Positions 28,401 through 36,528 are shown, counted from the stretch's first letter. The stretch is DNA of 64,000 nt from Pseudorhodobacter wandonensis (GCF_001202035.1 NZ_LGHT01000025.1:372001-436000), one strand, 5' to 3'. A program made the numbers and translations. The notes: generated from the sequence alone by a model not told the origin.

Positions 28401-29359
28401 GCGCGCCACGCCATAGCCATTGCATCCTGCGCTGTTTGCTCGACCTTTGGCCTGACGGTACATTCAGAACACCGCAGATCACTGCCAAACCAAGACACGA
28501 TCAGCGATACAGATTTCACATGCGGCAGCTCTCCTCTCAACTGTCCGAGAGAGGTCAAGAAATCGCTCTTACCCGAGGCCGAATGCACATTTGCACTGCG
28601 GCTTAGGCCGGGGCCGTCATTGTAGTGCAAGGCCGTCGCGGCCAGCGCATACTCGCCCGTCCCTGGCATCATTGCTACAGCTTTTACCGCACGCGTCAAA
28701 TCGGTCGTGGTGGCCGCATATTGGCCCTGCGCTGACCTAACCACTTCAAAACTCATTTGCGGCAAACGGTTGCCATAGGCCGCCAGATCAAGATCCTCGA
28801 TCACCACATAGGCAATTCCGCGATAGCTTGGCGCATTGCCAGCCCCTTCAACCGCTGCAATTTTGGGGTCAGGCTGCTGGTTTTCGGTGCCGCGATATAC
28901 ACGCAGATTGATCGTATCAGGATTAATTTCCGCCCCATCTGCCCAGACACGGCCAATGGTTGAAATCTCACCCTCACATAATGCGACGGCAAAACTGACA
29001 GTGTAGGTATAGCTGGTAACAGTGGTGGCGCTGGTCTTGGGCGCACCTTTTCCGCCGCCACTACTTTGCGTGGTCGAGGTTTCCTCAAAGCGCGTGGCCC
29101 AAATGATATGCCCCGACGTACGCATGCGCCCATAGATTTGCGGCACGGATGCACCCTCAGACGCGCCCGCAAGCCGGAACCGTTCAACGCGGCCGGTTTC
29201 CACAGCCTCCGAGCCGGACCCAAGCAGACGCTGGTCAATAACCCTACCCAATGTTGCCCCGACAGCACGGCCAATAACAGCCCCCGACAGGCCCAAAACC
29301 GTGCCGCCAAACCCCGCCCCGGCGGCAGCCCCCACAGCTGAAAGCAAAATAGTGGCCAT
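25454..29359 (-). CDS. GTA host-specificity/tail-tip protein (gp15)
   Basis: A 1301-residue protein, the largest of the cluster, corresponding to GTA gp15, the central tail fibre or megatron-type baseplate component. The N-terminus is a glycine/alanine-rich hydrophobic stretch (about 4-40). Around residues 430-760 there is a glycoside-hydrolase-like TIM-barrel region (for example WGYRRFVLHYAHLC, then IDFIGIDNYMPLSDWRDG). The C-terminal third is a phage tail domain ending RFGPGPFSSIDL. It starts directly after the gp14 stop. It probably contacts the recipient surface and guides DNA through the envelope. Confidence 0.93.
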   Translation of the reverse strand: MATILLSAVGAAAGAGFGGTVLGLSGAVIGRAVGATLGRVIDQRLLGSGSEAVETGRVERFRLAGASEGASVPQIYGRMRTSGHIIWATRFEETSTTQSSGGGKGAPKTSATTVTSYTYTVSFAVALCEGEISTIGRVWADGAEINPDTINLRVYRGTENQQPDPKIAAVEGAGNAPSYRGIAYVVIEDLDLAAYGNRLPQMSFEVVRSAQGQYAATTTDLTRAVKAVAMMPGTGEYALAATALHYNDGPGLSRSANVHSASGKSDFLTSLGQLRGELPHVKSVSLIVSWFGSDLRCSECTVRPKVEQTAQDAMAMAWRAGGIARASAPVIAKVAGRSIYGGTPSDASVIEAIKAVRSGGQEVMFYPFILMDQMDGNMLPDPYSEAATQPKLPWRGRITLSSAPGRDMSPDGTAAAAAEVAAFFGTAAAADFSTTGKKVSYSGPNEWGYRRFVLHYAHLCVLAGGVDAFCIGSEMRGLTQIRGAADSFPAVAALRQLAADVRSILGPGTKITYAADWTEYFGYQTGGNVYFHLDPLWADPNIDFIGIDNYMPLSDWRDGDDHADAAYDTIYDLDYLGGNVLGGEGFDWYYDSPEGEAAQRRLPIEDGAYDEPWVFRYKDLKSWWLNDHYERINGVRQQVATGWVPQSKPIRFTEYGCAAIDKGANQPNKFLDPKSSESSLAKYSNGRRDDTMQMQYLRAMALTWAKPENNPVSNLYGAPMLDMERAHVWAWDARPFPHFPNNQELWADGGNYARGHWLTGRSANQPLSLVVAEICERSGLKHIDVSGLYGVVRGYMPEGVGTARAALQPLMLAYAFEAVERAGVLVFQMRGVKQPNILNSEHLVEADDLDGVLEATRNPEAETAGRVRLNFVEAEADFGVRQVEAIFPDEESFGVSQSELALALTDADGRSIAERWLSEARVARDTARFVLPRSLAHLGAGDVVDLAGTQYRIDRIEQTNAALVEAVRIERSIYKSSDAADERRQINQFVAPVPVFPVFLDLPLLTGDEVDNAPHIAVAAQPWPQSVAVWSAVQDAGYSLNRLISRPSTLGVTQTHLAAAKPGLWDRGDALRVKLSYGTLSSADELEVLNGANAMAIGDGSPDNWEVFQFADAQLVAPGVYDLSLRLRGQLGTDGVQPDNWPAGSLVVLLNTALQQIDVAQSARGLARNYRIGAAGRGVDDPNVVHLVEAFSGIGLRPYAPAQLKAKTASNGDREVSWLRRTRVDGDSWESVEVPLAEAQEQYLVRVFAAGNLVREVQTTVSNWTYSSSAQQADAAAGAVKISVAQLSDRFGPGPFSSIDL

Positions 29360-29806
29360 TCACAGCACTCCTTGTGGAATTTCAAACCGCGCAATCACGC
29401 GTCGCGCCCACGGCTCGGACAGTGGGCTTTCAATAACGCCATGCCCCGTATAGGCATGGATAAAACTGGGATCGGGGCCAGTCATGCCCACAATCCCGAT
29501 ATGTTTGGCAACACTGCCCTGGCGCATCCGAAACAACAGCACATCACCCGGCGCCTCATGCCCCGCCATGACAGGCCGCAACCATCGAAGCGCCGCGCGC
29601 AGCAACACCTCGTCGCGCCCCGGCTCGGCCCAATCGGCGGTATAGGCCGGCACGCGTTCGGGTTCTTGCCCCAACACCGCGCGCCAGACACCGCGCAGCA
29701 GGCCCAGACAATCCGTCCCTGCGCCTTGGACGCTGGCTTGATGCACATAGGGCGTGCCGATCCAGCGCCGCGCCTCGGCGACAATACGTTTCTGATGCGG
29801 GGTCAT
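29360..29806 (-). CDS. GTA peptidase, NlpC/P60 family (gp14)
   Basis: A 148-residue NlpC/P60-type peptidoglycan peptidase, equivalent to GTA gp14, which opens the recipient cell wall at the tail tip. The catalytic cysteine is in GAGTDCLGLLRGVWR (about residue 31). The histidine is probably in SVAKHIGIVGM (about residue 102), in a CHAP/NlpC layout. The ATG at 29806 overlaps the gp13 stop (ATGA), which I prefer to a longer frame starting at 29863. Confidence 0.92.
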   Translation of the reverse strand: MTPHQKRIVAEARRWIGTPYVHQASVQGAGTDCLGLLRGVWRAVLGQEPERVPAYTADWAEPGRDEVLLRAALRWLRPVMAGHEAPGDVLLFRMRQGSVAKHIGIVGMTGPDPSFIHAYTGHGVIESPLSEPWARRVIARFEIPQGVL

Positions 29807-30690
29807 CGCACGAGGCTCCCGCCATCGTTTGCTTGCGACGAGATCGGGTAGGATGTCAGCCATTGATCCCCCGGAATATCCGGAAACCCGCGAAAATTCA
29901 GAAAGTTGTCAAATTTCAGCCGGCAGGTTTCGCCGCGCTTGTCACAGCCTGCTTCCAGACGAACACTGTCGCCCACACCCAGCTTTGGCCCAATGCTCTG
30001 CCACAATTCGACTAAACGCTGGTCGCCAATGATCCGGTCATTCTTGATAATCCCGATCACACCGCTCGCTGCCCCAGAGAGCGCCTTCAGACGGCCTTTT
30101 TCAAACCAGCGGTCCTCAAACCCGGACAACCCCGCAAAAACCAGAATGCGATTGTCGGAAATGCTTTCCACGACCAACTCGGTCGAATAGCCCGGCTGCG
30201 ACAGATCAAACCCACATTTCGCGTCACCCAAAATCGCAGGGCAGCTTCGCTGAAACGCGCGGCCCTGTAGTTGGTTCAGCGTCTCGGTCAACCCGCGCAA
30301 TTCGGCCTGAAACGCGCCGCCTGCCCGCGTAATCTCGCCTATCGTGCCCCGAAACGTCAAAACACGGCTTTCCGTGTCGGCCCAGTTCACCTCCCAACCC
30401 GTTAGCGCTGCGCCATCAAACCGGCCGGCCAGAATGTCGGCCTCGGTGATCGCGAAATCAGACAAAGCCCCGGCAGCCTCGGTATTATCCACCGAAAGCC
30501 CCGTGGTTTGTTGCAACGCCCGCGCCGTCAGGCCCGAATTGGCGGTAAAGGTTTTGCCGCCAAACTCAAGGTCAGTGTCATGGTCGGTAAACCCGAACCA
30601 CACACCATCCTTGCGCAAAATTTCCCAAGCATGGCAAACGGTCGTCGTTCCGGTTGCCAGATGCGCATACAGCCCCTCTGCCCCCACCAT
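29803..30690 (-). CDS. GTA baseplate hub protein, DUF2163 family (gp13)
   Basis: A 295-residue DUF2163/BR0599-type phage tail protein, equivalent to GTA gp13, a hub component of the tail tip. It begins with TTTVCHAWEILRKDGVWFGFTDHD and has four conserved cysteines in the C-half (such as CPAILGDAKCGFDLSQPGY and CDKRGETCRLKFDNFLNFRG). These resemble the iron-sulfur-binding cysteines described for tail hubs. The ATG at 30690 overlaps the gp12 stop. Confidence 0.92.
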   Translation of the reverse strand: MVGAEGLYAHLATGTTTVCHAWEILRKDGVWFGFTDHDTDLEFGGKTFTANSGLTARALQQTTGLSVDNTEAAGALSDFAITEADILAGRFDGAALTGWEVNWADTESRVLTFRGTIGEITRAGGAFQAELRGLTETLNQLQGRAFQRSCPAILGDAKCGFDLSQPGYSTELVVESISDNRILVFAGLSGFEDRWFEKGRLKALSGAASGVIGIIKNDRIIGDQRLVELWQSIGPKLGVGDSVRLEAGCDKRGETCRLKFDNFLNFRGFPDIPGDQWLTSYPISSQANDGGSLVR

Positions 30691-31322
30691 CAAACTCTCA
30701 GCTCCAATACAGGTACATTCGGCACGCTGCCCGCCCTGAAACTTTCCACCGAGGTCTGGATCTGATCGGTATCAAAACGCACCGGCACGTCAAACTCAAA
30801 GCCGGCCGTAACACGCACCCCCGGATCAGGCGGCGTCGGGAACGAAATCTCGCCGCGCGACACATCCACCGAAAATTCCAGCGTTTCCACCTTTGGGTCA
30901 CCCGCAAGCGCCACCAGAACCGTGCCCAGAACCGGCTTTATAATGGGGCGCACATAGCTCTGCTCGCCCGATTGATAGGTCTTGGACAGTTTGAAAACCA
31001 ACTGCACGCCATCGCCCAACCCGATCAACTGATCCAGCGCCGAAACCGTTTTCGAGGGCAAGCAGGATTTGTAATCCGACCAATCCTTCCAGCGAAACCC
31101 GAATAATTGCCCGCGCCGCGCCTCATAAAACGCGATCAGCGCCTCTACATCATCAAGGCTGCGCAGGCTGACACCCGCATCGTAATGCCTGCGCGAATGG
31201 GCCCAAGGCGTGTTGCGTTCTTCAAACCCGTTAGCCAGCGTCACAATCTCGGTGCGCCGCTCAGGCCCACCAACCGAGCCAAAACTAAGATTCGCCGGAA
31301 ACCGTATTTCATGAAATCCCAT
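30690..31322 (-). CDS. GTA distal tail protein, DUF2460 family (gp12)
   Basis: A 210-residue DUF2460 protein equivalent to GTA gp12, which forms the distal tail ring between the tail tube and the hub. Family features include the N-terminal FHEIRFPANLSFGSVGGPERRTEIVTLANGFEERN region, of which the GGPERRT and NGFEERN portions are characteristic. The C-terminal half has FPTPPDPGVRVTAGFEFDVPVRFD. Its stop overlaps the gp13 start, and gp11 ends 9 nt upstream. Confidence 0.92.
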   Translation of the reverse strand: MGFHEIRFPANLSFGSVGGPERRTEIVTLANGFEERNTPWAHSRRHYDAGVSLRSLDDVEALIAFYEARRGQLFGFRWKDWSDYKSCLPSKTVSALDQLIGLGDGVQLVFKLSKTYQSGEQSYVRPIIKPVLGTVLVALAGDPKVETLEFSVDVSRGEISFPTPPDPGVRVTAGFEFDVPVRFDTDQIQTSVESFRAGSVPNVPVLELRV

Positions 31323-31331
31323 TGCCTGCCC

Positions 31332-31985
31332 TTACCTATTCCGTTGCCCACGCGACAAAGCCCGCGAGGCTTGTGCTGCGATCTGGCTCTGGCTGCGCTG
31401 AAACCCCGCCACATCCGGCGAGGAAATATTCATCACCACTGTCACCGCTTGCCCACCGCCTGCGGCTTGCACGCCAAGACGCCCATCCGCGCCCCGCGCC
31501 AGGGGCATAATCGCCTCTGGCCCCGCCTCGCCCATCAAGCCCGTACCACCGCGCATCGGAAAATTGGTGGGCGAGGATACAACACCGCCTTTAGCAAAAG
31601 GCATCACGCGGCCCTGCGCGAACGCACCACCATTGGCAAAGGGCATCACGCCACTCAGAAGGGAGTTCATGCCATTCGACACCAACCCGCCAAGCGCGCT
31701 TTGCACAGGCTTCATTGCTACCGAATAGACCGTGTCAATCATCGTCTGCGCGACACCACTCAGGGCATCTGACAGCTTCATGCCGTCAAAAACCAACCCG
31801 TCAAAGGCCCGCCGCAACCCGCCACCAATGCTGTTTGACAGCGTGTTCACCTCGCGCCCTGTAAAAACAAGGCTTTCGCGCATCCGCGACAGCTCGCCCT
31901 CAAACGCGCCAACCATGCCGCCCGCACCGTCAAGCGATACCTCAAGCGCAGCAATCTGGTCTTCCAATCCGGATATATCAGCCAT
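31332..31985 (-). CDS. GTA tail tape measure protein (gp11)
   Basis: A 217-residue protein, short for a tape measure but normal for GTA gp11, which matches the short tail of GTA particles. The N-terminal 60 residues are helical (LEDQIAALEVSLDGAGGMV). The middle has hydrophobic segments such as SALGGLVSNGMNSLLSG. The C-terminal part has the repeated MPFANGGAFAQGRVMPFAKGG-like glycine motif common in tape measures. The start overlaps gp10.1 by 8 nt. Confidence 0.9.
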   Translation of the reverse strand: MADISGLEDQIAALEVSLDGAGGMVGAFEGELSRMRESLVFTGREVNTLSNSIGGGLRRAFDGLVFDGMKLSDALSGVAQTMIDTVYSVAMKPVQSALGGLVSNGMNSLLSGVMPFANGGAFAQGRVMPFAKGGVVSSPTNFPMRGGTGLMGEAGPEAIMPLARGADGRLGVQAAGGGQAVTVVMNISSPDVAGFQRSQSQIAAQASRALSRGQRNR

Positions 31986-32181
31986 CTTTCGGCCCCCTTT
32001 TCACATCTGGAAAAGCGCGCGCCAAATCCTCAAGGCGCGCGCGGGTCAATGGGGCAGCACCGGCCTGCGCACCCAGCTTGATGCGCAATTCTACCGGCGT
32101 CAGGCGCCAGAACGCATCGGGCTGCATGCCCAAACCGTGCAGGCCCACCTGCATAAGCCCTACCCAATCGATCCCTGTCAT
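31978..32181 (-). CDS. GTA tail assembly chaperone (gp10.1)
   Basis: A 67-residue protein equivalent to the small GTA gene between gp10 and gp11, classed as a phage tail assembly chaperone. The segment GLHGLGMQPDAFWRLTPVELRI (first 20 or so residues after IDWVGLMQV) is typical. In many phages the two chaperones upstream of the tape measure are made by frameshift. Here gp10 and gp10.1 overlap by ATGA instead, so independent starts are likely. Confidence 0.88.
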   Translation of the reverse strand: MTGIDWVGLMQVGLHGLGMQPDAFWRLTPVELRIKLGAQAGAAPLTRARLEDLARAFPDVKRGPKDG

Positions 32182-32510
32182 GTCTCACCCGGCGTTGCGA
32201 AAGCCCGCGCCAGCAGTTCCGCCGCGCAGCGCGCTGCCTCGACCGGCCCGCCGCCAATATCGACCGTGCGCAAATCCGCCGCCGTGCCTTGCCAGCCACC
32301 ACCGCGCAAGCCAGCGACCAACAGCGCCAGCACATCGCGCGTCGAAAACCGGCCCGCCTCAAACCGCTCGACCAATTCGATCAGCGATCCGGTTTCCAGC
32401 ACCGCCTCCAACTCGGCCAGCGCCCCCAGCGTCAGCTTGGCCACATGGCGCGTGCCATCCAGCACGACCGCCACCTCTCCTGCCCAAGGGTTCGCCATCC
32501 CCACCACCAT
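32178..32510 (-). CDS. GTA gp10-like tail protein
   Basis: A 110-residue protein equivalent to GTA gp10. Conserved features are NPWAGEVAVVLDGTRHVAKL near the N-terminus, LGALAELEAVLE in the middle and VLALLVAGLRGGG toward the C-terminus. It probably acts with gp10.1 as a tail assembly chaperone. The ATG at 32510 overlaps the gp9 stop. An internal ATG at 32498 (MANPWAG) is an equally plausible start. Confidence 0.88.
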   Translation of the reverse strand: MVVGMANPWAGEVAVVLDGTRHVAKLTLGALAELEAVLETGSLIELVERFEAGRFSTRDVLALLVAGLRGGGWQGTAADLRTVDIGGGPVEAARCAAELLARAFATPGET

Positions 32511-32923
32511 CAAAGCGCCGTGAACGTCAAAGCCCCGGCCGAGGCCATCGTCATCTCATAGGTCGCCTCGCCATTATGGTTGCCCGAATATTCAATTGAC
32601 GACAGCTGAAACGGCCCCTCAACCACGCCAAAACTAGGGATAATCACCTGAAAAGACGGAATTTCCGCGTCAAAGAAAATCTGCCGCGCGCGCTCATCTG
32701 TACTGGCATCGCGAAACACGCCCGACCCCGAGATCGATGCCGTTTTCACCCCCGCACCTGCAAGCAGCTCACGCCAACCACCGGTGCTTTCAAGGCTCGT
32801 CACATCGACCGTTTCGGCGTTAAAGCTGATGCGCGAGGCCCGCAATCCCGCAATCGTCTCAAAGCTTCCGTCACCGACCATATCCAGTTTGATCAACAAA
32901 TCCTTGCCGTTTTGAACAGCCAT
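32510..32923 (-). CDS. GTA major tail tube protein (gp9)
   Basis: A 137-residue TP901-1-type major tail protein, equivalent to GTA gp9, that stacks as rings to form the tail tube. The family pattern begins NGKDLLIKLDMVGDGSFETIAG and continues through VDVTSLESTGGWRELLAGAG to the C-terminal GNHNGEATYEMTMASAG. The first gap of any size within the tail block (48 nt) separates it from gp8 upstream. Confidence 0.93.
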   Translation of the reverse strand: MAVQNGKDLLIKLDMVGDGSFETIAGLRASRISFNAETVDVTSLESTGGWRELLAGAGVKTASISGSGVFRDASTDERARQIFFDAEIPSFQVIIPSFGVVEGPFQLSSIEYSGNHNGEATYEMTMASAGALTFTAL

Positions 32924-32971
32924 CGCACATCTCCATTATTAAAACATCACCTTGCCCCAGCGGGCATCGGC

Positions 32972-33370
32972 CTAGTCTTCAACCCGCGCCCGAAAGCTCA
33001 GATCGATCCGGCGCGTCAACCCGTTGTCCAACCGCACCGCTTTGGCCTTCAGAAACCGCAGGCCCACCAGATTTCCACGTGCCAGCGCCAGCGGCGCATC
33101 AACCAACGCGTCAGAAACCGCTACCGCCACATCCTTGGCCGCCTGAAACCCCGCCGCGTCTGAAATTACCGCCACGGTCAGCCGATGCTCGGCCCCGCCG
33201 CCGGTTTTATCCGACTGGTCAAACACCTCTTCGGGCCCGATCAGCACAAACGTCCCAGTGCCACCGCCCGATGGCACCGCATCCAGCACCGCCACACCCG
33301 CAAGTGCTGCCGCCGCTGTCAATCGCCCGTAAATCGCGGCCTGAAGCGCCGCCGCTGCACCGTAACTCAT
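32972..33370 (-). CDS. GTA tail terminator/head-tail protein, DUF3168 (gp8)
   Basis: A 132-residue DUF3168 protein equivalent to GTA gp8, which caps the tail tube at its head-proximal end. Characteristic stretches are AIYGRLTAAAALAGVAVLDAVP near residues 12-33 (the family's LDAVP) and the C-terminal RIDLSFRARVED. The ATG overlaps the gp7 stop. Confidence 0.9.
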   Translation of the reverse strand: MSYGAAAALQAAIYGRLTAAAALAGVAVLDAVPSGGGTGTFVLIGPEEVFDQSDKTGGGAEHRLTVAVISDAAGFQAAKDVAVAVSDALVDAPLALARGNLVGLRFLKAKAVRLDNGLTRRIDLSFRARVED

Positions 33371-33705
33371 GCCGGCACCTCCTCTCGGACAAAGCAGACC
33401 AGATAGCGGCCACTGTCATCGCGTTCGGTCACGGCCAGAATGCTGAAAATCCGCATGTTCTCTCGAAACCGCTGCCCCACGACAGGCCGCGACGCAGCCC
33501 CCTGCGCTGCACCTCGCACTGTGATCCGGTAAGGTACAGTTGACAGAACCACCTCTTCGCCCGAGGTATCACGCCCCGTGCCGGGCAAAACCTCGGCCCA
33601 GAGCGTGCCAATCGCCGCCCAGCTCAGGGCAATCCCGCCCATGCCATCCACCGTTTCAACCGGTGCCTCCAACACCAGCGCGCGTGACAGGTTGACGCCT
33701 TTCAT
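33367..33705 (-). CDS. GTA head-tail adaptor/stopper (gp7)
   Basis: A 112-residue head-tail joining protein of the SPP1 gp16/HK97 gp7-like group, equivalent to GTA gp7. It has LSRALVLEAPVETVDGMGG at the N-terminus and VTERDDSGRYLVCFVREEVPA at the C-terminus. It overlaps both gp6 and gp8 by 4 nt, as expected for stoichiometrically made connector parts. Confidence 0.9.
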   Translation of the reverse strand: MKGVNLSRALVLEAPVETVDGMGGIALSWAAIGTLWAEVLPGTGRDTSGEEVVLSTVPYRITVRGAAQGAASRPVVGQRFRENMRIFSILAVTERDDSGRYLVCFVREEVPA

Positions 33706-34301
33706 ACGCCCGCCCCCCCCAGCACGCGCACCGTGCGCCAGCGTTCAATCAACGTGACCACGCCAAAGGGCAGCCCTGCATCGCCGCTCATCCCGCCATC
33801 ATGTCGGCGCTCGTAATATGCGGCGGCCAGCATCAGAACCGCTTGCGCCAGATCGGCAGGCACATCGGCCCATGCGGGGCCAAAACCTGCAAGAAACGTC
33901 ACCTCAACCGCCCCGCCCATCGGCACTAGCGGCAGCATGAACCCTTGGGGTTGCAGTTTGGGCCGGTGCATATCATGTACCAAACGGTACAAAGACGCGG
34001 GCACAACCTCGGCGCCACCTTCACTGTCGAACAGTGATATCTGGCTGATACTGCGCACTGGCGCTACCGGCAGTGCTTGCCCGCATCCACGCCACCCCCC
34101 TAGCCGCCATGAAAAGCTACGTTCGATCAATATCTTACCGATGCGCCCTTCAATCGCGGCCATCGCGGCCCGCAGATAGCTTTCGACCAATCCGTCCTGC
34201 ATCCCGTCATCGGCAAACCCGGTGCCAAGCCGCAGATGGTTTTTCAACGCCTGCACGGGCAAGGCCTGCGTGGGAACCGTTGTTTGCTCGATCAACATCA
34301 T
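33702..34301 (-). CDS. GTA head-tail connector protein (gp6)
   Basis: A 199-residue phage gp6-like connector, equivalent to GTA gp6. It has PVQALKNHLRLGTGFADDGMQ near residues 15-35 and SYLRAAMAAIEGRIGKILIER after it, then the C-terminal YERRHDGGMSGDAGLPFGV. I chose the ATG at 34301 because it gives a family-like MMLIEQTT N-terminus. The next ATG, 3 nt on, is equivalent. The gene follows the capsid gene after a 168-nt gap that contains a strong hairpin. Confidence 0.91.
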   Translation of the reverse strand: MMLIEQTTVPTQALPVQALKNHLRLGTGFADDGMQDGLVESYLRAAMAAIEGRIGKILIERSFSWRLGGWRGCGQALPVAPVRSISQISLFDSEGGAEVVPASLYRLVHDMHRPKLQPQGFMLPLVPMGGAVEVTFLAGFGPAWADVPADLAQAVLMLAAAYYERRHDGGMSGDAGLPFGVVTLIERWRTVRVLGGAGV

Positions 34302-34427
34302 CTCTAAATCTCCGATAATTCCGCCCAAAACCGTCAGCCAAAACTTGGGCGCACACCCCGCATCGCTCGATCGGGAGGGAGCAGCTAGACGACCCGGGTC
34401 AGGGTCGAACCCAAGTGCGCGCCCAAA

Positions 34428-34454
34428 ACCCGACCCCCGTTTAAAGGGTCGGGT
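34428..34454 (-). terminator. Hairpin between capsid (gp5) and connector (gp6) genes
   Basis: A perfect 9-bp stem, ACCCGACCC (34428-34436) and GGGTCGGGT (34446-34454), with a 9-nt loop, lies 16 nt after the capsid stop. Read on the minus strand it is followed by TTTGGG. It may attenuate transcription so that capsid outnumbers connector and tail proteins, or it may protect the capsid mRNA 3' end. Confidence 0.5.
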
Positions 34455-34469
34455 CTTCGCAATCGCCGT

Positions 34470-35681
34470 TTAGGACACAGCGAATTTAAGCAGCTTGATC
34501 GCCGCAAAGTCGGAAACATCGCCGCCCACACGCTTGGTCGCATAGAACAGAACATGCGGTTTCGCGCTAAAGGGGTCGCGCATCACCCGCAGATCAGGGC
34601 GCTCGGCAATGGTGTAGCCATTGGTAAAGTCACCAAAGGCAACCGCATAGGCATTTGCCGCAATATCGGGCATGTCTTCGGCAATCAGCACCGGATACCC
34701 CATCAGCCGCGCAGGCTCACCCGCGGCCAATCCATCCGACCAAAGGAAGCGGCCATCGGCATCCTTCATCTTGCGCACGGCGCCCGCTGTTTTCGAATTC
34801 ATCACAAAGGACGCATTGGCGCGGTAGGTCGCATTCAGCGCGTAGACCAGATCAACAATCGCATCCACAGGGTTGCTCGCCGCAAAATCGCCGGCCTCAC
34901 CGGTCGCGATATACCCCAGATTACCCCAGGTCCAAACACCCTCAGCCACGGCTGTATGGTTCAGGAACCCACGCGGCTTGTCGACACCATTGCCCGCCAC
35001 AAAGGACGCAGCCTCGGCCCGCATGAACTTGTCGGCAATTCGACCCGCAAGCCAGCCTTCTACGTCAAACGCCGCATCGTCCAACAAACGCTGGCTGGCC
35101 TTCGGCATCGCCGACAGCTCATGCAGCGGAATGGAAATGCGCTCAATCGTCGGCGTGCCGGTTTCCACCTGCGGGCCGCTTTCGGTTGCCCAGCCCGACC
35201 CTACATCTGTATGGTCAATCAGCACGTCAAACGATGTCGCCTCAACCTGCACCACATTCGCAATCGCCCGAATGGACGAGGTCGATTTCAGGCTCGACCG
35301 AATGGTATCTGCCGTCTGCGGGTCGACCAAGTAGCCACCTTCGGCATTGACGGCGGTGTTCAACCCCTTGCCTTCCAGCACAAGGCCGCGCAACCCGTCG
35401 TCATCTCCCGAACGCAAATAGGCGTCAAAGGCTTTCATATGGGGCACTTCCACATCCGCATGGGCGGAAAGCGCCGGGCGGCGTTGGGTCATCGATTTGC
35501 GATCAAGCATGGTCATACGCTCTTCCTGTTGTTGCAACGCTGTCTTCACTTCGGCCTGAAAGCCGCTGAATTCTTTTAAAAATCCGGCCATTGCGGATTT
35601 CACTTCCGCACCCGGATTGGGGGCCATAGCGTGGGCCTCAGGGTATGCTTCCCCGGCCCGAGCCTTTACCTCGGTCATCAT
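34470..35681 (-). CDS. GTA major capsid protein, HK97 family (gp5)
   Basis: A 403-residue HK97-fold capsid protein equivalent to GTA gp5. Residues about 1-75 are a helical delta-domain, rich in Glu/Lys/Gln and with FLKEFSGFQAEVKTALQQQ, which is normally removed by the gp4 protease. The fold begins near GLNTAVNAEGGYLVDPQTADTI (residues about 111-132). It contains NPVDAIVDLVYALNATYRANA and ends PFSAKPHVLFYATKRVGGDV then AIKLLKFAVS. ATG 35681 or the adjacent ATG may be used. Confidence 0.95.
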   Translation of the reverse strand: MMTEVKARAGEAYPEAHAMAPNPGAEVKSAMAGFLKEFSGFQAEVKTALQQQEERMTMLDRKSMTQRRPALSAHADVEVPHMKAFDAYLRSGDDDGLRGLVLEGKGLNTAVNAEGGYLVDPQTADTIRSSLKSTSSIRAIANVVQVEATSFDVLIDHTDVGSGWATESGPQVETGTPTIERISIPLHELSAMPKASQRLLDDAAFDVEGWLAGRIADKFMRAEAASFVAGNGVDKPRGFLNHTAVAEGVWTWGNLGYIATGEAGDFAASNPVDAIVDLVYALNATYRANASFVMNSKTAGAVRKMKDADGRFLWSDGLAAGEPARLMGYPVLIAEDMPDIAANAYAVAFGDFTNGYTIAERPDLRVMRDPFSAKPHVLFYATKRVGGDVSDFAAIKLLKFAVS

Positions 35682-35714
35682 CTTTTCCTTTTTGGGTTTC
35701 AGTCGTGAAAGCCG

Positions 35715-36275
35715 CTAACGCGCGGCCAAGTCCCGGCGCGCATCTTCAAAGATCTGCGCCACACTGTGCCAGATGTCGGTAAGCGCATCGCCCTTTGCCG
35801 CCACCCGTGCCTCGGCAAGCATCGGGAATGTCACCAGCGACACCTCCCAAAGCTCCAGTTCCGACAAAAGCCTCTGGCCTTTGCCATCCTTTTCGGCCCG
35901 CAAGGTGCGGTAACCGATAGAAAGCCCGTCAATCGCGCCCGCAGCCAGCAGTGCCGCCGCCTCGCGCCCCTTTTCCACATCGGTCAGAATGCGGCCTTTG
36001 ACATACAGGCCCGTGCTATCCTCGCGCACCTCATCCCACACGCCGATGGGCTGTTGCGGGTCATGCTGCCACAGCATTTTCACCCGCCGATTGGACGCCG
36101 CAAGCGCCTTCAGGCTGGCCGCATAGGCGCCCTTTTGCACCACGTCGCCGCCCTGATCGCGCTTGCCAAACAGGCTGGCATAGCCCTCAATCAGGCGTCC
36201 GTCTGTCACCATCAACCCCGCCTCGGGGGCATGAAACTTGCGCTCGGGCGCGCCGTGATTATCCATATATCCCAT
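35715..36275 (-). CDS. GTA prohead protease, HK97 family (gp4)
   Basis: A 186-residue serine protease of the HK97 prohead family, equivalent to GTA gp4, that matures the capsid. The N-terminal GYASLFGKRDQGGDVVQKGAY is followed by the catalytic histidine in KMLWQHDPQQPIGVW (about residue 70). The serine segment is IDGLSIGYRTLRAEK (about residue 117). GAGGTAAGATT ahead of ATG 36275 is a good ribosome-binding site. Confidence 0.93.
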   Translation of the reverse strand: MGYMDNHGAPERKFHAPEAGLMVTDGRLIEGYASLFGKRDQGGDVVQKGAYAASLKALAASNRRVKMLWQHDPQQPIGVWDEVREDSTGLYVKGRILTDVEKGREAAALLAAGAIDGLSIGYRTLRAEKDGKGQRLLSELELWEVSLVTFPMLAEARVAAKGDALTDIWHSVAQIFEDARRDLAAR

Positions 36276-36279
36276 AATC

Positions 36280-36528
36280 TTACCTCATTGCCGCATTCAG
36301 TACAGCCTCGGCCCCTTGCGCCAGCAAAAAGGCCGCAACCCCGTAAACGCCAAGCCAGATCCGCCGCTCCAGCCGGTCCAGCGTGCCCTCTATCTGGCCC
36401 AATCGGTATTCCAGCCCCGACCAGCGTTCCTCGGCCACCCGCTCGTTTGCATCTATCCGCGCTTGTGCCGCATCAAAGCTGTCGTACAAATAGCGCGAGC
36501 CTCCGGCCTCTTTGCCGCGCAAGCTCAT
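36280..36528 (-). CDS. GTA gp3.5-like small membrane protein
   Basis: An 82-residue protein between portal and protease genes, in the position of GTA gp3.5. The first 55 residues are predicted helical and charged (RIDANERVAEERWSGLEYRL). A single hydrophobic helix (about 60-78) ends near the C-terminus. Its ATG overlaps the gp3 stop. The function is not known to me. The position and tail-anchored layout suggest a role at the membrane or in capsid assembly. Confidence 0.82.
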   Translation of the reverse strand: MSLRGKEAGGSRYLYDSFDAAQARIDANERVAEERWSGLEYRLGQIEGTLDRLERRIWLGVYGVAAFLLAQGAEAVLNAAMR

